Shown here one piece after another: positions 5,069 to 10,777 of a DNA stretch of 10,777 bases. Each line of letters starts with the position of its first letter. Position 1 is the first letter of the stretch. Below the pieces are notes generated by a model. That model ran no database searches. It had not been told where the DNA came from and saw only the letters and a program-made list of their open reading frames with translations. Source of the DNA: Bacillota bacterium (GTDB lineage Bacteria > Bacillota > Clostridia > Lachnospirales > WQUN01); contig WQUN01000165.1 of assembly GCA_009782085.1 (NCBI GenBank), positions 1-10,777 of the forward strand, written 5' to 3'. The position numbers and the translations under genes were made by a program.

Positions 5069-5929
5069 TCATCGTCTGTCCCGTTCGCGTACCATCGCGC
5101 CGACGCGCTCGTAGGCGTCCGATATGACTTCTTCCGGGACCGGCCGCCCCGTCCATATCGCGTAGGAGGCCGCCGCCTGCCGCACGAGCATCTCGAAGCC
5201 GTTCACGGCCTTTACGCCGGCTTTTGCCGCGAGTTTCAGGAACTCCGTCTCCCACGGGGTGTAGATGCCTTCGAACGCGAACTCCACGCCTCTGAAAAAC
5301 TCGGTTGAACTCACCGGGCAGAGCGCCCTGTTCTCCCCGCGCCCCGCGTCCGTGGCCTGATACACGATCTCGCTTCCACGGGCTTCGGCAAGCGGCGCGG
5401 CTTCTATTTGCGCATTATAATATTTTTTCAGGCGTAAAGCAAGATATTCCGCTTTTTCCACCGTTCTGTTAAATATGGTTATTTTTGAGGCGCCGCCCTC
5501 TGCCGCCGCGACGCACGCGGCGTTGGCGCTGCCGCCGGCGCCCAGCACCGCGACGGACTTGCCGGAGAGCGAGACGCCGTTCGACCGGAGGCATTCGGTA
5601 ATGCCGATCCAGTCCGTGTTATACCCGGCGTAGCCGGCCTCGGCGTATTTAAGCGTGTTCACGGCGGCGATTTTTTCCGCCATCGGGTCGAGTTCGCTCA
5701 CAAACTCCGCGCAGGCCGGTTTATGCGGGATCGTGACGTTAAGTCCCATGATCCCGAGGGCGTGCGCCCCGAGTATCGCCTCTTTCACCCTGTCGTTCGC
5801 CACGGGGAACGCCGCGTAGACGAGGTCGTCGCCCAATGCCCCCGCGAAAACGGCGTGTATTTCCGGGGAGACCGTGTGCCGGACGGGGTTGCCGATAAGG
5901 CCGTAGACCGCGGTTTTTCCGCTTATCAT
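5069..5929 (-). CDS. aroE: Shikimate dehydrogenase (NADP+)
   Basis: A 286-residue enzyme that reduces 3-dehydroshikimate to shikimate. The substrate domain has GNPVRHTVSPEIH (13-25; Thr19 replaces the more common first Ser), NVTIPHK (64-70) with catalytic Lys70, and NTDWIG (104-109) with Asp106. The cofactor domain has the glycine loop VLGAGGSA (128-135) and the NADP phosphate-binding NRT (154-156). GFEMLVRQAAASYAIWTG (244-261) is the typical closing segment. The open frame extends upstream to 6073, but the start is placed at 5929 because the conserved N-terminus begins there, GGAGG lies seven bases before, and the ATG overlaps the yqeG stop as ATGA. This indicates coupled translation. Confidence 0.96.
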   Translation of the reverse strand: MISGKTAVYGLIGNPVRHTVSPEIHAVFAGALGDDLVYAAFPVANDRVKEAILGAHALGIMGLNVTIPHKPACAEFVSELDPMAEKIAAVNTLKYAEAGYAGYNTDWIGITECLRSNGVSLSGKSVAVLGAGGSANAACVAAAEGGASKITIFNRTVEKAEYLALRLKKYYNAQIEAAPLAEARGSEIVYQATDAGRGENRALCPVSSTEFFRGVEFAFEGIYTPWETEFLKLAAKAGVKAVNGFEMLVRQAAASYAIWTGRPVPEEVISDAYERVGAMVRERDRR

Positions 5930-6444
5930 CGGGGGGCCTCCGTTTTCCGGGCAAATTCCGCGTACGCCCTCAGCACCGGCCTCTCCAGCCTTCTCTTTAT
6001 CCTGACCGACGGCGCTTCCCGCTCGGAGATCGGCTTCGTCAAAATCGTCATGACACCCGTCCTCCTGCCGCACCAGACGTCCGAAAAAATCTGGTCGCCT
6101 ATCAAAACCGTGTTCTCCGGCCCCGCGCCCAGCAGGCGCATGGCCCGTTTCAGGCCGGCGGCAAGTGGCTTCATGGCCATATGCACCGCCGGGAGGCCGA
6201 TCGTCTCGTTGAAAGCGGCGAGCCTGCCGTTTTTGTTGTTCGATAAAAGGCAGAGCCTGAAACCCATCTTCTGCAGCCGCGCGATCAGCGCGCCGACCTT
6301 GGCCGGAGGGCGCGGGACAAAATACGGCGCGAGGGTGTTGTCCACGTCGAGGACGAGGGCCGTCCTGCCCCGCGCGAGCAGTTCTTTATAAGGGATTTCA
6401 TAAACCGAGTCAAAGTACATGTCGGGAAAGAAGCGTTCCCACAC
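5926..6444 (-). CDS. yqeG: YqeG-family HAD phosphatase (subclass IIIA)
   Basis: A 172-residue protein of the YqeG family, with the HAD nucleophile motif VLDVDNTLAP (31-40; Asp33 and Asp35), motif II CLLSNN (65-70; Ser68), Lys92 (MAMKPL), and motif IV VLIGDQIFSD (113-122; Asp117, Asp122). FPDMYFDSVYEI near the N-terminus is characteristic. The family is widespread in Bacillota, where it lies beside aroE and ribosome-related genes; substrate is not established and a phosphatase activity is inferred from the motifs. The start is GTG with AAGGAGGG about seven bases upstream. It is the first gene of the operon, about 60 bases from the predicted transcription start. Confidence 0.93.
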   Translation of the reverse strand: MWERFFPDMYFDSVYEIPYKELLARGRTALVLDVDNTLAPYFVPRPPAKVGALIARLQKMGFRLCLLSNNKNGRLAAFNETIGLPAVHMAMKPLAAGLKRAMRLLGAGPENTVLIGDQIFSDVWCGRRTGVMTILTKPISEREAPSVRIKRRLERPVLRAYAEFARKTEAPR

Positions 6445-6480
6445 GGAAAGCCCTCCTTGAGACGCTGTTTCGCAAAATTA

Positions 6481-6509
6481 TTGTTTCAACAAAACGCATG
6501 ATGTATAAT
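6481..6509 (+). promoter_or_regulatory. Promoter of the PNPOx-like gene, overlapping the divergent one
   Basis: TTGTTT (6481-6486) and TATAAT (6504-6509) are separated by 17 bases. The -10 box overlaps the minus-strand -10 box (6505-6510) by five bases, so polymerase bound in one direction excludes the other. Confidence 0.6.
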
Positions 6510-6533
6510 AAGCCAAACGCGTCATAAAGTCAA
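6505..6533 (-). promoter_or_regulatory. Promoter of the yqeG-aroE-comFB-aroK-aroQ-efp operon
   Basis: On the minus strand, TTGACT (6533-6528) and TATTAT (6510-6505) are separated by exactly 17 bases. All downstream genes run the same way with short gaps or overlaps and no convincing internal promoter was seen, so this promoter probably serves the whole cluster. Confidence 0.75.
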
Positions 6534-6553
6534 TGGAACCGGAGGTTACGCAA

Positions 6554-7015
6554 ATGCGGCGAAAAGACAGGGAAAAAGACGAGGCGTTCGCCCTCGGTAC
6601 GCTGCGCGGCTGCGAATACGCGTCGCTGGCCACGGTCAATCCGGACGGGACGCCCTATTGCGTCCCGATCTCGCCCGTCGCGGAGGGGGACGCGATCTAT
6701 TTCCACTGCGCCCCGGAGGGCAAAAAGCTCGAGAACATCGCGCTTAACCCGAACGTGTGCGTATGCTGCGCCAGACGCGTGAGGCTCGTCCCGGAGCTCT
6801 TCACCGCCGAATACGAAAGCGCCGTGGCCGAAGGCCGATGCGAGCCCGTGCTGGACGAAGGCGAGAAGAAAGCGGCGCTGAGGCTGATCTGCGAGAAATA
6901 CGCGGCGTCGAACCCGAACGCGGAAGCCGAGATCGACGGAGCGCTGGCGAGGACGGCCGTATACAAAGTAACGATAGCGCGCGTCACGGGCAAGGCGAAC
7001 CGCCCGGCGGGATGA
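6554..7015 (+). CDS. Pyridoxamine 5'-phosphate oxidase-like / NimA-related flavin-binding protein
   Basis: A 153-residue protein of the split beta-barrel flavin-binding fold. The opening MRRKDRE, the strands SLATVNPDGTPYCVPISPV (24-42), and IYFHCAPEGKKLENI (48-62) with His51 are the hallmarks of the Pyridox_ox_2 / NimA group. The matching histidine in NimA proteins lies at the cofactor site. Some family members reduce 5-nitroimidazole drugs; most have unknown substrates, so drug resistance should not be assumed. An ATG at 6533 is also in frame, but GGAGG at 6541-6545, eight bases before the ATG at 6554, and the conserved N-terminus favour the shorter form. It is divergent from yqeG and forms a single-gene unit ending before a hairpin repeat. 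Confidence 0.88.
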   Translation: MRRKDREKDEAFALGTLRGCEYASLATVNPDGTPYCVPISPVAEGDAIYFHCAPEGKKLENIALNPNVCVCCARRVRLVPELFTAEYESAVAEGRCEPVLDEGEKKAALRLICEKYAASNPNAEAEIDGALARTAVYKVTIARVTGKANRPAG

Positions 7016-7020
7016 AGTAA

Positions 7021-7125
7021 CCTCTGTAAACTTGTCATTCTGAGCGCAGCGAAGAATCTTATGTTTTGGCTATAAAAGATCCTTCGCTTCGCTCAGGATG
7101 ACATTTATAGTGACATTTATAGAGG
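7021..7125. repeat. Interspersed hairpin repeat, copy 2, with extended outer arms
   Basis: Core arms 7034-7060 and 7076-7102 are 27 bases each and complementary at 24 positions, with a 15-base loop. They belong to the same family as 2355-2407. Outside the core, CCTCTGTAAA (7021-7030) faces TTTATAGAGG (7116-7125), so almost the whole gap is one large palindrome. On the right side TGACATTTATAG occurs twice in tandem (7099-7110 and 7111-7122). It lies right after the PNPOx-like gene and could act as its transcript end. Confidence 0.8.
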
Positions 7126-7194
7126 TTGCCGAAAGGGTCAAACGCGCTTTTTCGCGCTATACATTGATTATATGGTATGCGAAAGGTACAATCC

Positions 7195-8691
7195 ATGACC
7201 GAACCCCCTTTTGTCACAAAAATCGCCTCCGCCATAGAAAAGCACCGCCTTCTCGCCCCAGACCGCGAAAACCGCCTTATCATCGGCCTTTCCGGCGGCA
7301 TGGACTCCATGTGCCTGCTGGACGTATTGCTGCGTCTGAATTCCGCCGGCGCGTATAAGATCAGTTTGCTGGCCGTCCATATAAACCACTGCCTCCGGGG
7401 CGCGGAGGCGGACGCGGACGAGGCCTTTGTCCGGGAATACTGCGAAAGGGCCGGCGTGCCCGCGCTGACGTTCCGCGCCGGCGTGCGCGAAGCCGCCGCC
7501 AAAAACAAGCTCTCCGTCGAGGAGGCCGGCCGCGCGGAGCGGATGCGTATCTTCCGGGAGGTCATGGCTGAAACCGGCGCGGAGGCCGCCGCCCTCGCGC
7601 ATCATATGGACGACAGCGTCGAGACCGTCCTCATGAACATCGGGCGCGGGAGCGGCCCGGACGGCCTCGCGGGCATCAGGCCTGTTTCCGGCGGGGAAAC
7701 GCGGATCATTCGGCCGTTCATCGAAACAAGGCGGGCCGAGATCGCTCGCTACGCCGCGGAAAACGGGATCCCTTTCCGAAACGACAAGTCCAACGGCAGC
7801 CCCGAGTACACCCGGAACAGGGTCAGAAACGGGCTTATCCCGGAGCTTTCGCGGGTTTTCGGGCGCGACGCAACCGCGAACATCGCGCGGCTCTCCGCAA
7901 TAATCGCGGAGGAAAACGAGTGTATGGACGCTTTTGCCGGGCGGCTGTATGAGCAATGCGTCTTCGTCCGCAATCAAGCAGGAGACGCGGGCGGCGGCGT
8001 TTTGCGCGAAGTCTTTATCCCGGCTTTGGCCGGCCAGCCTACGGCTCTGATAAAAAGGCTTTTCCGGCTTATTATAAAAGAAACTGCGGGCCGGGGAAAA
8101 GATGTTTCATACGCTCTGATCGGCGAAATCACGCATCTTTTGACCGCCCGGACCGGCAAAAAAGTCTTTCTGCCCGGCGGCATACGGGTTTTACGCTCAT
8201 ATGACAGGCTGATTTTCACGGATACGGGGAAAAAAGCTAAAAAAAACGGCGATAAAGCGGAAAGTATTCTGCGCCCGTCGTATCTCCTCTCAATGGGCGG
8301 GTCCGTTTACGAGCCTAATCTGGGGCTTTGGTTCACTATGTCCGGCGAAAAAAAAGTTCGCCTGCAAAATTGCGTTAATGTCTGTACTAAAATTTATTTA
8401 TGTGATAAAATACCTGGAATTGTAGAGGTGAGGACGAGGAGGCCCGGCGACAGGATCAGGCTCCGGAACGCCGGGACTCAGAAGCTCTCCGACTATTTCA
8501 TCAACAACAAGACGCCGCAAAGCCTCAGGGACGCGATCCCTCTCGTGGCGGCGGGCCGCGATATCCTGTGGATCCTGGACGAAAGGAACGCCACGGGCGA
8601 GGGCGCCTGTTTCACCGGGGAAAACAGTCCCGGGCGGAGCGGCCAGGCGTCCGAGGTTTATATACAGACCTGGCGGGAGATCCAAACATGA
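7195..8691 (+). CDS. tilS: tRNA(Ile)-lysidine synthase
   Basis: A 498-residue PP-loop ATPase that converts the anticodon cytidine-34 of tRNA-Ile2 to lysidine, switching it from AUG to AUA decoding. The signature SGGMDS (33-38) is the ATP pyrophosphatase P-loop. HINHCLRG (62-69), EEAGRAERMRIF (109-120), LAHHMDDSVETVL (134-146) and RPFIETRRAEI (173-183) are further family motifs. The C-terminal tRNA-binding domain starts near residue 405, with RRPGDRIRL, KLSDYFINNKTP and AAGRDILWI. Around residues 345-355 there is a Lys-rich, A-rich linker. An in-frame ATG at 7177 lacks a ribosome site; GAAAGG eight bases before 7195 favours the later start. No clear promoter was seen in the gap upstream. It leads the tilS-hpt-ftsH cluster common in Bacillota. 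Confidence 0.95.
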   Translation: MTEPPFVTKIASAIEKHRLLAPDRENRLIIGLSGGMDSMCLLDVLLRLNSAGAYKISLLAVHINHCLRGAEADADEAFVREYCERAGVPALTFRAGVREAAAKNKLSVEEAGRAERMRIFREVMAETGAEAAALAHHMDDSVETVLMNIGRGSGPDGLAGIRPVSGGETRIIRPFIETRRAEIARYAAENGIPFRNDKSNGSPEYTRNRVRNGLIPELSRVFGRDATANIARLSAIIAEENECMDAFAGRLYEQCVFVRNQAGDAGGGVLREVFIPALAGQPTALIKRLFRLIIKETAGRGKDVSYALIGEITHLLTARTGKKVFLPGGIRVLRSYDRLIFTDTGKKAKKNGDKAESILRPSYLLSMGGSVYEPNLGLWFTMSGEKKVRLQNCVNVCTKIYLCDKIPGIVEVRTRRPGDRIRLRNAGTQKLSDYFINNKTPQSLRDAIPLVAAGRDILWILDERNATGEGACFTGENSPGRSGQASEVYIQTWREIQT

Positions 8692-8713
8692 CAAAAACAA
8701 CGCGGGGGACGAC

Positions 8714-9241
8714 ATGAGGGAAACCGTGGAGATTCTTCTGAGCGCCGGGCAGATCCAAAAGCGGGTAGGGGAGCTGGCCGAGGAGATCACCGCCGACTAC
8801 GGCGGAAAGGTCATAACCATGGTTTGCATCCTGAAGGGCGGGGTCGTGTTTTTGACAGACCTGGCCAGGAAGGTCAACGGGCCCGTGGAGTTTGAGTTCA
8901 TGGACGTGTCCAGCTACGGGAACGGCACGGTCGGCGGGGAGATCGAGTTCAGGAAGGACGTGGAAGGCGGGCTCGACGGCAAAAACGTCCTGCTCGTCGA
9001 GGATATTATCGACACCGGCAACACGATCGGTTTCATCTGCGACCATCTCCGGGCGAAGAACCCCGCGACTTTCAAGGTGTGCGCTCTGCTGGACAAACCG
9101 GAGCGCAGGGTCCTTAGCGGTCTTAGGATCGACTATACGGGCTTCGTGATACCGGACAGGTTCGTGGTGGGTTACGGCCTGGATTACGCGCAAAGATACC
9201 GAAACCTCGACCATGTCGGCATCCTGAAATTTGAGGACTGA
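8714..9241 (+). CDS. hpt: Hypoxanthine phosphoribosyltransferase
   Basis: A 175-residue purine salvage enzyme that joins hypoxanthine (often guanine too) with PRPP to give IMP or GMP. The PRPP-binding motif is VLLVEDIIDTGNT (92-104), with the acidic pair Glu96-Asp97 and the presumed catalytic Asp100. KGGVVF (41-46) forms the PPi loop, SSYGNGT (66-72) the flexible lid, and FVVGYGLDY (150-158) the base-binding end. GGGGGAC five bases before the ATG is the ribosome site. It begins 22 bases after tilS, suggesting co-transcription. In Bacillus and relatives Hpt acts together with TilS to activate ftsH transcription, which fits the gene order here. Confidence 0.96.
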   Translation: MRETVEILLSAGQIQKRVGELAEEITADYGGKVITMVCILKGGVVFLTDLARKVNGPVEFEFMDVSSYGNGTVGGEIEFRKDVEGGLDGKNVLLVEDIIDTGNTIGFICDHLRAKNPATFKVCALLDKPERRVLSGLRIDYTGFVIPDRFVVGYGLDYAQRYRNLDHVGILKFED

Positions 9242-9246
9242 CAGTT

Positions 9247-9281
9247 TTTCCAGTTTCCAGCTTCCAGCATCTAGCTTCTAG
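9247..9281. repeat. 7-bp tandem repeat, five units (TTTCCAG/CTTCTAG)
   Basis: Five contiguous heptamers on the plus strand: TTTCCAG, TTTCCAG, CTTCCAG, CATCTAG, CTTCTAG. These are the reverse complement of the CTGGAAA/CTAGAAA units at 2259-2300. The array fills nearly the whole gap between the hpt stop and the ftsH ribosome site, which begins five bases later. Confidence 0.8.
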
Positions 9282-9297
9282 TATTGGAGGACGCAAG

Positions 9298-10777
9298 TTG
9301 AGAAAGTACATGCGCAACATCAGCCTATATATAATTGTGTTCTTTACGATAATCGTCATACTTATGGCTATCCGGGGCGCCGCGCCTCAAACCGAGGCGG
9401 TTGTGTACACCTACGGCGACCTTATAGCGGACATAGCCAACGGCCGGACCTCTAAGATCGCGAAGCTGGAGGTCACCAGGGACACGGACATCAGCGGCGC
9501 GGCTCAGGCCAAGGTCTATTTCACCGACAACACCAACATAACCGTCCAGATCCCCAGCGTCGACGTGTTCATGGGCGTGCTGAGGGACGCTTCCGGCCTG
9601 AGCTACGACACCATGCCGACTCCCAAGACGAGCTGGCTGATGCAGTATGTCCCGATGCTGGTCATAACTTTGCTGTCGATTTTGCTGCTGATGTTCCTCA
9701 TGCAGCAGATGCAGGGCGGCGGCGGCAACAGGATCATGTCCTTCGGCAGGAGCAAGGCCAAGGTCAACGCGGACGACAAGAACAAGATCACCTTCGCGCA
9801 GGTGGCCGGCTTGGAGGAGGAAAAGGCGGAGCTCGCGGAGATCGTGGAGTTCCTCCGCGCCCCGAAGAAATTCACGGACATCGGCGCGCGCATCCCCAAG
9901 GGCGTGCTGCTCGTCGGGCCGCCGGGCACCGGCAAGACATATCTGGCGCGGGCCGTCTCCGGCGAGGCCGGGGTGCCCTATTTCAGCATATCGGGCTCCG
10001 ACTTCGTCGAGATGTTCGTCGGCGTGGGCGCGTCCCGCGTGCGCGACCTGTTCGACCAGGCCAAGAAGAGTTCCCCCTGCGTGATATTCATCGACGAGAT
10101 AGACGCCGTCGGGCGGCGCAGGGGCGCGGGCCTCGGCGGCGGCCACGACGAGCGCGAGCAGACGCTTAACCAGCTCCTGGTGGAGATGGACGGCTTCGGC
10201 GTGAACGAGGGCATCATCATCATCGCCGCCACGAACAGGCCGGACATCCTCGACCCGGCGTTGCTCCGCCCCGGCCGCTTCGACAGGCAGATCGTCGTGG
10301 GCAAGCCGGACGTGAAGGGCCGCGAGGCGGTGCTCCGCATACACGCCAAGGGCAAGTCGATAGGCCCGGACGTGGACTTTGCCGTCGTGGCGCATTCCAC
10401 AGCGGGGTTCACGCCCGCGGATCTGGAAAATATGCTGAACGAGGCGGCGATTCTGGCCGCCAGGGAAAACAAGACCGCGATAAGCATGGAGGACATACGC
10501 AAAGCGTTCATCAAGGTCGGCGTCGGCACCGAGAAGAAGAGCCGCGTCATATCCGACAAGGAGAAGCGGATAACCGCCTACCACGAGGCCGGTCACGCCA
10601 TTATCCACGAGGTCATGTCCGAGCTGGACCCGACTTATATCGTCTCCATCATCCCGACGGGAATGGCCGGCGGGTACAACGTGATGCTTCCGGGCGAGGA
10701 TAAGTCCTATCACACTAAAAGGTACATGGAGCAGGAGATATCCGCGTTTATGGGCGGCCGCGTGGCCGAGGCCCTCG
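9298..10777 (+). CDS. ftsH: ATP-dependent zinc metalloprotease FtsH (3' truncated by the window)
   Basis: The first 493 codons of a membrane-anchored AAA+ protease that degrades damaged membrane proteins and some soluble regulators and tagged proteins. Helix one is about residues 8-25 and helix two about 114-138, with a small periplasmic-type domain between. A QGGGG linker follows, then the AAA module: Walker A GPPGTGKT (207-214), Walker B IFIDE (263-267), and LRPGRFDRQI with the arginine fingers. The zinc site HEAGH is at 429-433; the third, acidic zinc ligand lies past the window end. About 150 residues are missing by comparison with the usual 600-650. The start is TTG, chosen because GGAGG ends seven bases before it; the ATG at 9310 is too far from that site. 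Confidence 0.97.
   Translation, partial: MRKYMRNISLYIIVFFTIIVILMAIRGAAPQTEAVVYTYGDLIADIANGRTSKIAKLEVTRDTDISGAAQAKVYFTDNTNITVQIPSVDVFMGVLRDASGLSYDTMPTPKTSWLMQYVPMLVITLLSILLLMFLMQQMQGGGGNRIMSFGRSKAKVNADDKNKITFAQVAGLEEEKAELAEIVEFLRAPKKFTDIGARIPKGVLLVGPPGTGKTYLARAVSGEAGVPYFSISGSDFVEMFVGVGASRVRDLFDQAKKSSPCVIFIDEIDAVGRRRGAGLGGGHDEREQTLNQLLVEMDGFGVNEGIIIIAATNRPDILDPALLRPGRFDRQIVVGKPDVKGREAVLRIHAKGKSIGPDVDFAVVAHSTAGFTPADLENMLNEAAILAARENKTAISMEDIRKAFIKVGVGTEKKSRVISDKEKRITAYHEAGHAIIHEVMSELDPTYIVSIIPTGMAGGYNVMLPGEDKSYHTKRYMEQEISAFMGGRVAEAL

Noticed and set aside
5930..6073. A longer aroE start giving 48 extra N-terminal residues
   Set aside because: The extra part overlaps the 3' end of yqeG in another frame, has no family similarity, and the ATG at 5929 has a good ribosome site and an ATGA overlap.
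7168..7977. A 269-codon open frame on the minus strand across tilS
   Set aside because: It is the antisense shadow of tilS, which has the complete PP-loop motif set in its own frame.
9325..10713. A 462-codon open frame on the minus strand across ftsH
   Set aside because: It lies fully antisense to a clear FtsH coding frame, is rich in His, Arg, Ala and Val as expected from reading GC-rich codons backwards, and has no recognisable domain or ribosome site.

Overview
The window looks like a chromosomal segment of a moderately GC-rich Bacillota, most likely an anaerobic member of the Clostridia. Supporting signs are strong AAGGAGG-type ribosome sites, GTG and TTG starts, near-consensus vegetative promoters, and gene orders typical of that phylum: yqeG followed by aroE, the aro genes followed by efp, and tilS-hpt-ftsH. 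The species cannot be named from the sequence.

Left end (1-2260). The 3' end of an Nramp-type metal transporter gene (+) converges on a minus-strand gene for an actin/ParM-like ATPase. Nested hairpins that can serve as terminators in both directions lie between them. The actin-like gene has its own near-consensus promoter. It stands just beyond the 3' end of ssrA (tmRNA, minus strand), with a perfect 30-bp palindrome between them. The actin-like protein is the most unusual item in the window. Its phosphate-2 and adenosine motifs come first, and the segment resembling the normal N-terminus of ParM (phosphate-1 motif and the helix-strand part after it) is at the C-terminus, as in a circular permutation. 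It also has a four-cysteine insertion.

Middle (2441-6444). A minus-strand operon reads yqeG, aroE, comFB-like, aroK, aroQ, efp, HAD phosphatase. Overlaps and short gaps link the genes, and it starts from one clear promoter. It combines three shikimate-pathway enzymes (aroE dehydrogenase, aroK kinase, type II aroQ dehydratase) with elongation factor P, two HAD phosphatases and a small cysteine-rich ComFB-family protein.

Right end (6554-10777). A flavin-binding PNPOx/NimA-like gene is divergent from the operon and shares an overlapping -10 element with it. Next come tilS (tRNA-Ile lysidine synthase), hpt (hypoxanthine phosphoribosyltransferase) and ftsH, which is cut by the window end.

Non-coding gaps hold two recognisable repeat families. 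One is a long hairpin built on TCATTCTGAGCGCAGCGAAG, with two copies. The other is a 7-bp tandem repeat (CTAGAAA/CTGGAAA), with one copy abutting the tmRNA 5' end and the other just before the ftsH ribosome site.
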